Shown piece by piece: positions 10,431-25,400 of a DNA stretch of 64,000 nt. The notes beneath the pieces are model-generated. The model searched no databases and was not told the DNA's origin. It was given only the letters and a program-made list of their open reading frames with translations. The stretch spans positions 45,615,035 to 45,679,034 of the forward strand of contig NC_086378.1 in NCBI RefSeq assembly GCF_036588685.1, written 5' to 3'. Origin of the DNA: Mytilus trossulus (Eukaryota > Mollusca > Bivalvia > Mytilida > Mytilidae). Position 1 is the first letter of the stretch. Each line of letters begins with the position of its first letter. The position numbers were made by a program, and so were the translations under genes.

Positions 10431-13400
10431 CTAAAAAAGAACAAGTGTAAACTCATTAAAAAAGGAAATATATTTATCTACTTAGGTTTTCGTTTCCACT
10501 TCAAGAAAAAAATATTTCTGGTAAAAAGAAAGACAATTTTTATCTTAATATTATATTAAATGAGTTTCACCATATATATACGTACACATTTCAGAAATGT
10601 GCCCCCCCCCCCCTTTTTGTTCCTTTCTGTTTGCTCCTGTTAACAGATAACAGAACTTTGCAAAGCATCTGGTTATTTATTTTCGAGGTAACACATAAAA
10701 GTTTAACCAAAAAGCAAACCATATTATGAGAAAATTAACCAACAAGTACAAAAAAAATACTTTAATATTTGGTTTGGTAGTATGAGTTTTAGAAAGAAAA
10801 AATAAACTCACCGCAGTTCAATTCTTGTCTTCTCTCGTTAAACACTAACATGAAATTAGTGTCAACTGACATGCATCCCTGCAATGTATCAATGACAATG
10901 TAGCACTCGTCATGTTCTTTGCAGCATCTAAAATTAAAAAAGTCTAATCAGTTTCAGCCGATTGAAATGAGTGTGTAAGAAAAGGTTATATCTTTGGTTA
11001 GCTGGTTGCTAGCTGAACCGTGGTCATTATTCAGTAAGGTAAACTACCCTCCTTTAAGAGTAGGCTAGTCCGATAGAAACCCAATTTATTTGTCTGTAGG
11101 ACTAGGTTACTTCGAAAGAAGGGTAGTATACCTACCTAATAATGACTTCACGGTTCAGCTTACAAGCAAGATAAACAAATATATTACCTTTACCTACACA
11201 TCAAATGCAATCGGCTGTAAGCATTAAATAAGTAAAGTTATGTATTGTAATAAAGAAATAAAGATTGGTTGATTGGTTGATTGTTGTTAACGTGCACTTG
11301 GGAAAATTTCATATTCAGGACGAAAGAAAGATAAAAAAATGAAGGAAGAATTTAATTGCGTGGTCATCAATAAGAAATCCTTTTTCACCGAATTTCAAGG
11401 TAATAGTATATTCTACAAAAACAATATAATTAAAGCAGAAAACACATTGAAGCTAAGAAGTTTTTATTATTGGCACTTGGTTTGTATAGACCAAAGGAAG
11501 TAGGTTCTCAACATGGAGACTCAGAGATCACATTGATAGTCCACTAGTCTAAATGCAACACATTATGACAGTTGATAAGATACTTTCGTTACACAATGTC
11601 CTGGTGACCTTCCCTCTAACCCCATATTTCGTATACGCACAGTAACCAATATTATAGTATAAATACATGACCCCATCCATGCAATTGACTATGCTGTATT
11701 CTGTCAAAAATGGTATCATGATATAATCACTCCAAGATACACAATCATTAGGGACTTATTTGATCTGAGACCACAGTTATTTCGTAGTGCATTTCTTTTA
11801 GACAATAAATGTAAATTTAAAAATCCCACCTGCGCCTTCTCAATAATATGTTTACAGTGTATTGTACTTCTTTTGAAACAAAGTATATCATAATTATAGA
11901 TTACTTCATCAGCTCTCACTCAAAATACGGACAATTTTATTTTATGGGGGTCTTGATATCTTTTGACGGCTTTTAAAGTGCTAATGGTTAACCTTTTTCA
12001 GCTGAACCAAATCACTGCTTCATGTTTTAATTCATAACGCATTTTTTTTACAGTGAAATTTCACCCCCCCCCCCCCCCCTTTCCTACTTGCTAGTTGAAG
12101 CATGAAACATGAAAAAAATAAATTTGGAAGGGATGTGTAAAAAAAAAAGTGCTAATGACACACTGTCCACACTAGGGATTATAATCGGACAACGAAAATC
12201 AAAGGCCGATATTGTGTATTGTCAGACCTAATATGTCCGTGTCCTTACTTTTAGATGTTCAATCCTCTCTATAATTCGAAATTTAATCGGAAATTGTTTG
12301 GACTTGAATTTTAGATATTCTTAAAAAGACATCATAGTATTTACAAACAACATTGCACGATAGTAATAAAAATGGTATAAGATACTTGCAAAAGGCTTTA
12401 AAAGTCTTATAAATACATTAACGCTAAAATATCATAATAAATTGGTTATTTCGTAAAAGTACATATTACATTGACAATTTCGTATGCATAAATACTTTGA
12501 AATCTTTCATCCATAAAAGATCATAAAAGATTAAAAAAATCCAAACTTAAAACTAAAAACGTTCACACACAGTTAAAGACATGAGACTTTTCTTTCAAAA
12601 AAAACATTAACCTCTCCGTAACTTCGTGGCGTATGGTATGACTTCGTTGCATTTTGTATAAAAGTTACTTATTCTGAAAGAGGTTATATTTAAATCTTAT
12701 CAATCCGCGGAGAAAAAAATCCCGATGATAAATAAAAAATGTAAATGCAAAAACATTGAGGTCATAAACAGTTGACCTATTGTACCTACCCGTCAATAGG
12801 GTCCATTACGGGTCCACTTCCGCCGGCCCCACAATAATTTCCATAACCAACATAAGCCGTATCCTCTCGCATGGTTGTTACTCTACCAATAAAGTTAGAA
12901 GTTGCCAAATGTGCTTTCCTTTCGCTGAAGCCATACGCCCGCAAATCTAGAGAAAATAATTGAAACTTATATACATATTTACAAATAATGGTCCAGAATC
13001 TTTACATGCCCATTAAAGTGAGCAATCTTATATTTGCGTTCCTCTTGGTATACTATTTTCAAATTGCAAACAACTACGAAGTACAGACGAATGTGCACCA
13101 CAATCTAAACAAGGTAAAGAGAAAGAACATTCATAATGCAATTCTATTCTGTACAAGGGGTATCCAGATCCCATATGCACGTTCTCCATGATATAAATTT
13201 CAGGCTATAACTAACTTTTAACTTTTGAATTGTTATCTTTTAGACTTTTAGTGCTGTATTTTATCTAGGATATGATATGTTTATATTGTGCTGTCTTGAG
13301 TATCAAAGTTTTTCATTTGTTATATATTATTTATTATAAAAAAAAAATCTACCTCCACCTCTCTGTGATAAGCAAGGGTAACAGATTTTATATGGTGATC

Positions 13401-16400
13401 GGACGAAGCATTCATTCATTGTTCTTATTGAAAAATTGCTCAAATGTCATATATTATGGCGCTAAAACGGCCTTGTAAAATTGCTCAAATGTCCAATACC
13501 GATTTTAAACCTCTGAATTCTAAATTAGCTTGATTCTTATTAGTCTTTGCCAATCTGGTTGATAGTTATATCCTTTTTATGTTAGCATTTATTTTACAGT
13601 GACTAATATAAGTAGCAACTCATTCACGCATATGCAACTGTCATTGGTACAATGTATGATAAAACATTAAATTACAGCCATACATATTTGTAAGAATTAT
13701 TTGGGCTAAAATTTACAATTTTCCAACTACTAAGATCAAATCCCATTCACTCCGTAATCTAAATAAAACTAAAATCTAAAACCCAATTCGGTGATGTCCG
13801 GCTTATTCGGAGGTTGATGACAACGTTAAAGTCACCACACTGTGACGTCACTGCACTCCCCATAGCAATATTGCTTGCCGCAACTATTGTATGTACAATA
13901 TCGCACGCAAAATTTTGTTAACGATTTTAGTATATTTAGTAAGAATGGAGATCATACCATTGTCCAGACTTGGATTTATTTTGAAGCAATTCATAAAGTA
14001 AGTTCCTTTAAAATATTTTAATGTTTTGGTACGTTTCTAAATCCTTTTTAAACTTATTGGCATATAAAACGGTATGTATATGTATGTCATTTTGTTCCAT
14101 TTCTAATTATATAAGCATTCGGGTAGACCGGTTACCTAAATAGATATATAATGTTGTCTTGATTTAAAAACAAAAAAAAAGGGCACTACACAGGACACAG
14201 GTAGTGGTGAAATTCATTTTGCGACATTTGAATATATGATTTATATATATACAACTCGTCTAAACATCAACCCAACAATGTTAGATCTGTAAATTTGCTT
14301 TCACAAATTTTTGGTTCTTCCCTCGCCGGGATTCGAACCCATGCTACTGTGATATCGTGACACCAAATCGCCTGCACTGCAGTCGTCCCGCTAGACCACA
14401 CGATTTATATATATATATATATATATTAGTCAAATGCGTTTTGTTTAAATATACGTTTTCACTCTTTTGGTCTTTTGGAAAATGTTGTTTGTGCTGTTTT
14501 TAGACCCTTCTACAACGAAATTTGTTTGACATGCACACGTATAAAAATTGCGTTTTTTATCCAACACAGTCATAGGTTTGAACGTAGTTTTCAATTTAGA
14601 CTCGTATATATATACATATATATATATATAAAGAAGATGTGGTACGATTGCTCACAAGACAACTCTCCACAAGAGACCAAAATGACACAAAATTTACAAT
14701 TATAGGTAACCGAATGGCCTTCAACAATGAGCAAATCCCACAAACATCGCGGCACATAATCATAAATATTGTGATGGAATGTGGAAACTCAAAGAAGAAC
14801 GAATTGCAAAATGCCATATAGCTATGTCCCATGTAACTTTAAAATCTTATGTGAAAAATAAAAGAGGAAAAAAAAGAAATGACCAACATCATAAAAGCGT
14901 AAAAAAAAAACAGCTTGTTAAGCATTCAGATTCAAGGCTATAAAATGACTGCATCATCTGTATACAAGTATATTAAGTTGTAAGGATGTAATAGTGTCCA
15001 AGACCACAAAAAACTAGTTCATTTTATTTTGTTTGAAGGATTGACAATTACAAGTGGTATGGTACGATTCTAAAGGAACACGCTAGATCAGGCTTTACTA
15101 TCCACGGAATACCAGCGCCTGTATTTGTTGCAAGGAGGATGGCTTATGTTCAGGAAACAGACAATTTTGGTAACTTTCAACATATCATCTTAAGGGCTCT
15201 AAATTCCCTTATACTTCCATAAGGGTCTGGATGGGTGTCCCTCAACTATTATTTTCTCTCATCTGTAAGCCATGTTCTCAATTTTTGTTCATAGTTTCCA
15301 TGATATTTTTCATTCATACTTTCCCCATTATTCTGTATGTTTTATTGTTTTCTCTTTATTCTCTTTTCTTTATATTTAAACACCCACATTTTCAATACAG
15401 TTTATATTTCAACATCCCAATGGTCTCTATTCTTTTTGTTTTGGGCTTATTATGTATTCAATCTAGCTTTTAAACCAGGTTTAAGTCACAATTTTCTCAA
15501 TAAGGAAATTTCTGAACCAAGTTAGGAATATGGCAGTTGTTATTCATTTCTTTGATGAGTTTGAGCTTTCAATTATGCCATTTCATAACGGACTTTCCGG
15601 TTTGAATTTACCTCGGATTCCTGTATTTTTATTTTTTACTTTTATTTCCTTTTAATTCTGCACTTTTTGCCCATTATCATCTATTTGTAAACTGCATCCA
15701 GATCATTAAGCATTAATAATCTGGATATTAGTATTTTTTCCAAGAGAACAAAATCTTGTTTTGAAAGAAAATATACTTATATTAAACAGTTGTTCTCTTA
15801 TGGCAACTACAATAAAGAACTATATTTCATGAAAAAATGCCACTGTGAAAACTCAGAAAGAATATACTACAACCTCTGCAAAACAATAAACATTTTCGAT
15901 CAAATAATTTTCTCAAGAAATGACCCCTTCAGAATAAAAACAAACTATAACTTTTTAGAGAAAGGAGCTGGCACTTTAAGATAAAAGTAAATATAGCCAA
16001 CACTATGCATAAGTACTCTGTCAGTAAACTAATTAAAACGAAGTTCAATTAGCTGTCATAATTCGTTTATGTCATTTTAAAGCAAAAGTGGGTCAGAAAA
16101 TCTATTTGGTAAAGGGAAGACCTAACCACCAGAACACCATAAAACGTTCTCATACTTTAAACAAATCGACAAAAGGGGTGTTTCATCCACTGGATACCTT
16201 TCTGGAAGTCCATAGTGACAGCTTTATTTATCAAATATTCATAACAAAGTGGCACAGTACAATTCATTTATGTTTTCTTTATTTTTTATGGCATGTTTCT
16301 CCACTCTTTATATTCATTGCACATTATTCTCTAATTCTTATATTTAAGCACCCTATTATTTTCTATTCTTACTTTTTAGCAACCCATTTTTCTCTATTCT

Positions 16401-19400
16401 TCATATTTTAGTCACCCATTTTTCTCTATTCCTAATATTTGAGTCCCCCATTATTCCGTATTCTTTGTATTTAGCAGACCACAGTATTCCTTATATTTTG
16501 GCTCCCTATCATTCTCTATTATTTGTATTTTAGCACCCCGCATTATTCTTTATATTTTGGCACCGCATCATTCTTTATTATTTGTATTTTAGCACCCCAC
16601 ATTATTCTTTATATTTTGGCACCCTATTATTTTCTATTTTTATATTTTGTGGTCTATTTTCTGATTTTTTTTTAATTACTTCGTGTGATGGACTTTTATA
16701 GCCAACTATACAATATGGATTGTTCTCATTGTTGAAGGATGTATGGTTGCTTATAATTGTTCACATCTACCGTATTTGAGTTGTGGTGAATGAGCTTCTC
16801 ATTGGCGCTAAACAACATCTCCCGGCATATATTTATTATAGAAAGCTATAAGACTAAAACACTTTAACCGATATACTGTACGGAAAATGTCAATTGTACT
16901 TATATTGATATCTAGAAATAAAGATGTTTTAATTCAGTTTTTCTAGTTATCTCCAGTTCCTGTGAACTAAATACATAATTTTACAGGCATGTTGGAAATG
17001 AAAAATTTACTAGAGCCAATATGCAATGCAGCATACTTGCTCAACAGGCAGACTCCAGATATTTCCCAGCTAAAGGAATACCAGCCAAAGTATCATTCCA
17101 CGTACGTATACATTGTTGTTTTTGCGGTTTTCCCGTTTGAATGGTTTTACACTAGTTATTTTGGGGCCCTTTATAGCTTGTTGTTCGGTGTGAGCCAAGG
17201 CTCCGTGTTGAAGGCCGTACTTTAACCTATAATGGTTTAATTTTTGAATTGTTGTTTGGATGGAGAATTGTCTCATTGGCACTCACACCACATCTTCCTA
17301 TATCTATTGTGTTTTTTTCTAAATCAAGGAAACACTATTTTATTCTATGTTAAAGACTGATTCAAGTTAACTATTGTGCAAAATTAACCATGAACGGAAT
17401 ACAATATAAGTGATTGTTTTTACGAATTTGAATTGACCAAGGAGAACAAAACCATCAAGTTATAGGTACATGATGATAACATTTCCAAATTTTGTAAAAT
17501 TAGCCTCTCGTGATTTTCCACGTGGCACATAACGGCTAGATCCACCCCTGTCCCCGGTTTAGTCCCTTAATGATATTTGGTTGTCTTCTGAATACTAAAC
17601 GAATGTTTTATGTGCTGTTTACAGATTTGATGCAACATATTGCAAAACAATCCTTAAAATGGAGATGGAAAGAAATAGACTAGTCAGCTCTCATAATTAC
17701 TGCATAGATCAACTAAGATCGCTCCAGAAAGTAAGTTTTGTGTTGTTGATTACATTGATTTGAATGAGCTTTTCTATTCAGAGCCACTATTCAGAGCCAC
17801 TATTCAGAGCCACTATTCAGAGCCACTATTCAGAGCACTTCAGATTTGTAATGGTTGTATTCCTTCATGATGAACTTGTTCAGAGTTTCGAAAACACTCA
17901 AAATTTTTGTTGGCACAATTTCATAGAAATATTGTTCGTGGAATTTTAGAAAAGGATTATTTTTTCTCTAGACTAAATCAAATAATAAGCAGTGTGTTGA
18001 TTGTTATATAGAAACACGTATATATAGTTTGAGTTCAATCATGATAGGTTCAATGCATATATAGTAGTTCTTTTGTTTTAACTTTTGTTCATAACCTTTG
18101 ATTGTTATAAATCATATATTCATTTTACTTCTATACGACTTCCTATAACTACCTTTGTATCTTTGTATAAGTTTGACTATAGCATATTACCACTAAGACC
18201 TGACAAACCCTATTTTTTGTATTACATGTATTAAGTTATATTATATCAAGTTATAACTGGTTAATCTTTCACAGGAATGTGGGTCCTTGAAAAAACATTG
18301 GAATCAAAGAATTTCGAAGCTTGCAACATTTGTAAGGATAAACAGAATAGAAGGAAATGTTCCAAACAAGTTAGAAAGAAAACTCAAAGAGATGGTCAAT
18401 AAACAATCAAACGCTGAAGACAAATATACCACTGCTCTCACCATTTTTAACCATAATCTCAACAATGAGAAAGCCCTGAGAGGACAGCTTGTAGAGGTGA
18501 GTTGACTACAGCATAATGCATTGAGTGTGTAGCTCAAAGTTAAAAGCATTGGTTAGTTTGCTTGCTGGCTGAACCGTGAAGTCATAATTAGGTTTGGTAA
18601 ACTACCTTCTAAGAGTAGACTAGTCCGACCGACAATCAAATCTGTCTGTCTGTAGAACTATACTACTCCGAAAGGAGTGTAGTATACCTAACCTAATAAC
18701 CTATGACTTCACGGTTCAGCTAACAAGCAAGCTATTAAGTATCCAAAGAGTCTACCTTAACCTACACCCTAAATGCACTCTGCTGTAAAACAAACCATTT
18801 ATATATATCGACTGAAATCCAGCAATCTATATGAAACATGGGCAGATAATTCAAAATTCTGAAACTAGATCGACATATATGCTTTGATAATTAATCTTTG
18901 TATACAAAAAAGGAGACCCTTCAAAAGAGCAGTGGGAATACAATTCAGTTTTGCAAAGTTGGATAAATCATCATACTTTATTTCTTCCTATAGGAGATTA
19001 ATATAAGACAAAATGCAAATATTATGTACAATTATAAAGTTTTGAAATCACACAAAATTAGAAATGTCAATAGCTTAATATTTTGATTGGAAAAGTATTT
19101 ACAGTTTACAGTATTTTAGAAAGGAAAATCCTTCGTTAAGGACTTCTTAACGATGTTCTGGTATTAAAATGTCATAGAGATCGTCATGGTTGTCAGGCAG
19201 AAGATCTTAGACGCTCTCGTCTGATTTTGAAACCGTTGTGTACACGAAATTGAAACTACTAGTAGTTAATTCAGTTAATCTGTTATATAGTGAAAGTCTC
19301 TGTGATTGAAGTTCTGTGTACATACATATTTGGTGGTTCAGTATATCTAGAACAAAGTTTCCACACAGTTTGCAATTTCCGCTAGTAGAGGGAGTAGTCA

Positions 19401-22400
19401 AGAGTTTAGCTATCTGTTTCATGGTTAAAATTCTGTTACTAATGTTTGCATATTACCAAAGGAAATCATAGTTATTGTTTTCAAATATAAGCTGTATATA
19501 TGCTAGTTACGGGGCGCCGAATGGGACTCTTGTGGTTTTGTACAAAATTCGATTCTGTCATAACAAAATCATTTTTGTCTTACAAAACTATGTGCTACAG
19601 ACTTGTTTTGTGAGAACTTCAATTTTGTGATGACAAAATTCATTTGTGTAGACAAAATTCATTTTTGTAGACAAAATTCATTTTTGTAGACAAAATTCAT
19701 TTTTGTAGACAAAATTCATTTTTGTCATGACAAAAGTCAATTTTGTCTAAAAGGTATGCAAATATAAACATATTTGCATACAAAATTGGCTTTTGTTACC
19801 TGATATGGAAATTAAATCACAAAAGTCAATTGTGTGAGGTAAGATTCTATTTTGTGAGACAAAATTAACTTTTGTTAGACAAAATTGACTTTTGTGAGAC
19901 AAAAGTCAATTTTGTCAATTTTGTTGAGACAAAAATCAATTTTGTTAATTTTGTTGAGACAAAATTCAATTTTGTTGAGACAAAACTCAATTTTGTCAAT
20001 TTTTTTGAGACAAAAGTCAATTTTGTTAATTTTGTTGAGACAAAAGTCAATTTTGTTAATTTTGTTGAGACAAAAGTCAATTTTCTCAATTTTGTTAAGA
20101 GAAAAGTCAATTTTCTCAATTTTGTTGAGACAAAAGTCAATTTTGTTAAGACAAAATTCAGTTTTGTTGAGACAAAATTCATTTTTGTAACAACAAAATT
20201 CAATTTTGTAACAACAAAATTCAATTTTGAAACAACAAAATTGACTTTTATGGGACAAAATTGACTTTCGTGAGACAAAATTGACTTTCGTGAGACAAAA
20301 ATCAATTTTGTTGAGACAAAAATCAATTTTGTCAATTTTGTTGAGACAAAATTCAATTTTGTCAATTTTGTTGAGACAAAAGTCAATTTTGTCAATTTTG
20401 TTGAGACAAAAGTCAATTTTGTCAATTTTGTTGAGACAAAATTCAATTTTGTCAATTTTGTCTCACATTGGTCAATTTTGTCTCACAAAAGTCAATTTTG
20501 TCAATTTTGTTGATCACATTGGTCAATTTTGTCTCACAAAAGTCAATTTTGTCAATTTTGTTGAGACAAAAGTCAATTTTGTCAATTTTGTCTCACAAAA
20601 GTCAACTTTGTGTAACAAAAGTCGATTTTGTATGCAAATTAGTTCACAGAAACCAAACTAAACTAATTTGAATACAAAATTGACTTTTGTCGCCCAATTT
20701 TCAAATTAGGTAACAAAAGTCAAGTCTGTGTAACAAAAATGAATTTTGTCATGACAAAAGTGACTTTTGTCCGCTGATAGATAATTTTGTATGACAAAAT
20801 TTTAAATTTGTAGTATGATACAAATTTTGTTAAACTGAACTCATTTTTGTTGAACAAAAGTCACTTTTGTCTAAAAGGTATGCAAATATAAACATATTTG
20901 CATACAAAATTGGCTTTTGTTACCTGATATGGAAATTAAATCACAAAAGTCAATTGTGTGAGGTAAGATTCTATTTTGTGAGACAAAATTAACTTTTGTT
21001 AGACAAAATTGACTTTTGTGAGACAAAAGTCAATTTTGTCAATTTTGTTGAGACAAAAATCAATTTTGTTAATTTTGTTGAGACAAAATTCAATTTTGTT
21101 GAGACAAAACTCAATTTTGTCAATTTTTTTGAGACAAAAGTCAATTTTGTTAATTTTGTTGAGACAAAAGTCAATTTTGTTAATTTTGTTGAGACAAAAG
21201 TCAATTTTCTCAATTTTGTTAAGAGAAAAGTCAATTTTCTCAATTTTGTTGAGACAAAAGTCAATTTTGTTGAGACAAAATTCAGTTTTGTTGAGACAAA
21301 ATTCAGTTTTGTTGAGACAAAATTCAGTTTTGTTGAGACAAAATTCATTTTTGTAACAACAAAATTCAATTTTGTAACAACAAAATTCAATTTTGAAACA
21401 ACAAAATTGACTTTTATGGGACAAAATTGACTTTCGTGAGACAAAATTGACTTTCGTGAGACAAAAATCAATTTTGTTGAGACAAAAATCAATTTTGTCA
21501 ATTTTGTTGAGACAAAATTCAATTTTGTCAATTTTGTTGAGACAAAAGTCAATTTTGTCAATTTTGTTGAGACAAAAGTCAATTTTGTCAATTTTGTTGA
21601 TACAAAATTCAATTTTGTCAATTTTGTCTCACATTGGTCAATTTTGTCTCACAAAAGTCAATTTTGTCAATTTTGTTGATCACATTGGTCAATTTTGTCT
21701 CACAAAAGTCAATTTTGTCAATTTTGTCTCACAAAAGTCAACTTTGTGTAACAAAAGTCGATTTTGTATGCAAATTAGTTCACAGAAACCAAACTAAACT
21801 AATTTGAATACAAAATTGACTTTTGTCGCCCAATTTTCAAATTAGGTAACAAAAGTCAAGTCTGTGTAACAAAAATGAATTTTGTCATGACAAAAGTGAC
21901 TTTTGTCCGCTGATAGATAATTTTGTATGACAAAATTTTAAATTTGTAGTATGATACAAATTTTGTTAAACTGAACTCATTTTTGTTGAACAAAAGTCAC
22001 TTTTGTCGGTACAAAATTGAATTTTGAGTACAAAACTACGAGAGTCCCATTCGGCGCCCCGTACTAGTAGTCTGTTGTTGTTTATGTATTATTGTCTTTT
22101 TGTTTATTTTCTTTGGTTACATCTTCTGACATCAGACTCGGACTTCTCGTGAACTGAATGTTATTGTGTGTATTGTTATGCGTTTACTTTTCTACATTGG
22201 CTAAAGGTATAGGGGGAGGGTTGAGATCTCATAAACATGTTAAACACTGCCGCATTGTTGCGCCTGTCCCAAGTTAGGAGCCACTGGCCTTTGTTAGTCT
22301 TGTATTATTTTAATTTTAGTTTCTTGTGTACACTTTGGAAATTAGTATGGCGTTCATTTTCACTGAACTAGTATATATTTGTTTAGGGGCCAGCTGAATG

Positions 22401-25400
22401 ACGCCTCCGGGTGCGGGCATTTCTCGCTACATTGAAGACATGTTGGTGACCTTCTGCTGTTGTTTTTTTTCTATGGTCGAGTTGTTGTCTCTTTGACACA
22501 TTCACCATTTCCATTCCCAATGTTATGTACTATCTATTACATTCAAGCTTTTTTAGTTATCATCAAATTTTCTTTACAATCATGTATGTATGAAAAAAAA
22601 TATGATAAAACTCGTGACATTAAAAAAGTTACCTAATTACAATTGTCTATTTCAAATTTTTAAAGTTGGGAGCTTCCATCAAAACAACTCTTATAACCAA
22701 AATGAAATCAGGAATAAATAAGTCACAGGAAGAACTGGACCAGGCTATTTTCTGGATCAATGACCACCATGGGTATGTTTATGTTCATATAATAGTATAA
22801 ATCCTCAAAGTTACTAATCTAAATAGTCAGGAATGTGTTTCGTCTATTAATAGAAGAACTGAGGATAATAAAACCAATAAATGGCACAAAATCAGTATTT
22901 AATCTACAATACAAATATTCAAAAAGCAAAGAAAACAGCGCTTTTATTGTTGTTCTTCATCTCAAAGTCACAGTGAGGCCTTATACACGGAACAAGAAAA
23001 ACCTCACATCTCACTTGCAACTAGCATCGATATGAGCTGAATTCTTTGCCAAATTATTTTGGAAATTAAGACTTTGACGAATAGGTCTTCAACGGTTTCG
23101 GAACTTATGTATATACATCTGCGGATTTCAAATGTTTGGCTGTGAGCGTTCCTGATGAAGGAAAATCCAGAAAAGCGCTTCGGACGCAAGAAATTATAAG
23201 ACTGTGACGTGTTGTTTTCAATTTTTTTATGTGTAACATCACCAAACGGGGCCCGATCAAAAACGAACATATTGTACTGGTGTTCCTTGTAAAACAGATA
23301 TTATTTCATATCGGTTGAGAATAAGATTCTCTTATTGCATAAAAAGGGGTCACATGACATTCATTAATCTGCAGTAATAAATATCATCAGTCATTAACAG
23401 AACAATACGGACCAGAAAACCGGTCGTTAATGAACTTTTACATGATATGGACCGGTGGGGCGTGGATTACGTCTGATAATGACAGTTGGGGCGTGGTTTC
23501 CGTTTGTTAATGACTGTTGGGCGTGGTTTCTCTGTTAGTGACCGGTGGGGCGTGGTTTCTCTGTTTAGAAAGATGTACCTTTTATAAAACATGTTCCTGT
23601 TTTTAATAAGTACATTTAAGTTGTTGAATTGTTTATTACATTTTTTCGTTAATTGTTAAATTAAAGAGAACTTAATTAAGAATTTTATATACTGCAAAGT
23701 TATAAAGTTATATACTGCACTAAAATGAATGGCAGTATTACTACGACTTGTCTTCACTCTTTGCTATAGAAATCGTACAACTACTCAAGTTCGCTTTAGG
23801 CGTTTTGAATTTATGAGAATTTTCCAAAACATGGTTTCTCAATGAAATAAACATAATAGTTCTTGAAAAACTGGTCATTATCGTGAAACATGGACTGCCC
23901 GTAGGACAGTGGTATTGACTGCGCCAGCGATAATGGCCTCGCCTTCGGCTCAGTCATTATCACTATCTTAGTCAATACCACTGTCCTGTGGGCAGTCCAT
24001 ATATCACGATAATGACCAGTTTTTCAAGAACTATTATATAAGTGAATGGTAATTGTAAATGCTGTTTTAGACTAAACAGTAGCACCCAAAGCAAAACACT
24101 GTTGTAAAAAATAATGAAAATACTGTTGTAAAAAATAATTAAAAAAAACGCATTCAAAACCAAAGATTTCAAACCCTTGTGATAAATTTGTCTAAGGCAA
24201 TATATGACTAGGAATGAGATCTACGCCCCATATTGACTAGGAATGAGATCTACGCCCCAATATTATAGGGTTTAACATTAATATCTCAAATTTCTGATTG
24301 AATTTAAGTATAAATAATCTAATTAATTAAAATTATTTCGAAATTTGAATTAACTATATTGTAGTACTGTTTATTAAATTTACATCTTTACAGATTTAAC
24401 TTTGTAAGAAATCAGTTGCAGTCGCTCAACATTAATGAGATAGTTGAGGCACTGTACAAGGTAACGACAGCAGCTTATGTTACCCCTATACCTGAGGTAA
24501 GTCTATTTTGAATTTATATAACACGTTACAGCTTTTTTCCTAATGCATGTAGTTTAAAGGTTTGATTGACTTCCTTTCTTGTCTATACAAATGTTTGCTC
24601 AAGTATTGTTATTAAGATTGACGTCTGCAATCAATAGATAAGCAGGGTTTTAGTTTGTAAGTATAACAAAGGTAATACAGATTATTATGTATAAAAGCTG
24701 AAGCCCAGTCTTGATGGCATTCTTATTCTTAATTAATTTAAACCTTTATACTACGTGCATTCGGAAAAAAGCTCTAAAATATCGCTTTTATTTCTTTTAA
24801 ATTCTGTGTATTTCTATTACGACAACATGTTTTAAAACTAGACGTATATTTAGAAAAAAAATAGAATCAGTGACCAAGATAGATTGCAGATATATATCTA
24901 TACATACTATAAAGAACTTATGTACGTAAATTTTGTCAGTAAATCGTTTTTGAAAATAAGCAATCAGTCCAGACTTTCATGCAAACAATGGTTCCACCAA
25001 TCAGTGGAATTCTCTAAGACTTCTATAACACATATGAGAGATTAATGGTGAGGTATTCTTCATTTCAGTATTGTTTACACTATTTTTCTCAATTCTTCAC
25101 ATTTAGGAACTCAAATATACTTCTTGATTCTTTCTAATGTTATTTTGCCATTTTTCTCCTATTCCTTATATATTTTCAGTGGCGGATTTAAGGGTTGTGG
25201 TTCCAAGGGTTTGTATCCCCCTTTTTTGTTTGTGTTGATGGATTTAGTATATAAATCACCAGACAAATAGTCAAAAAAGTGTATTTCAGTTATATTCGAC
25301 CCTCGCAGACTGCACTGATTGTCAGTTATAGTTAACCATCTCAGAATGAATGATATTTAGTAATAGTTAACCCTGTCAGTCTGCACTGATTTCCAGATAT

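Larger units (their letters stand above)
19508..22063. mobile_element. 2.56-kb inverted-repeat element built of micro-palindromes
   Basis: Ends read TACGGGGCGCCGAATGGGAC at the left and the exact inverse at the right. Imperfect pairing continues to about 40 bases. The element is flanked by CTAGT on both sides (19503-19507 and 22064-22068), a 5-bp target duplication. Almost the whole interior consists of ACAAAA-n-TTTTGT hairpin units such as ACAAAAGTCAATTTTGT and ACAAAATTCAATTTTGT, separated by TTGAGAC or TCAATTTTGT. The long frames on both strands encode only the repeated wording (FVSTKLTKLT or NFVETKV) in every frame, as a low-complexity tandem does. They are not genes. There is no transposase, so it is non-autonomous. 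It lies in intron 5 of the nested gene. Confidence 0.9.

Noticed and set aside
14320-14402. Possible tRNA gene on the minus strand
   Set aside because: A- and B-box words are present but the middle is expanded and a non-tRNA body and AT tail follow, so a SINE is the better call.
19865-21797. Long overlapping open frames on both strands (up to 210 codons) with regular FVSTKLTKL-like wording
   Set aside because: All frames are open because the DNA is a tandem of hairpin units lacking stop words. The translation is purely periodic and lies within a bounded mobile element.
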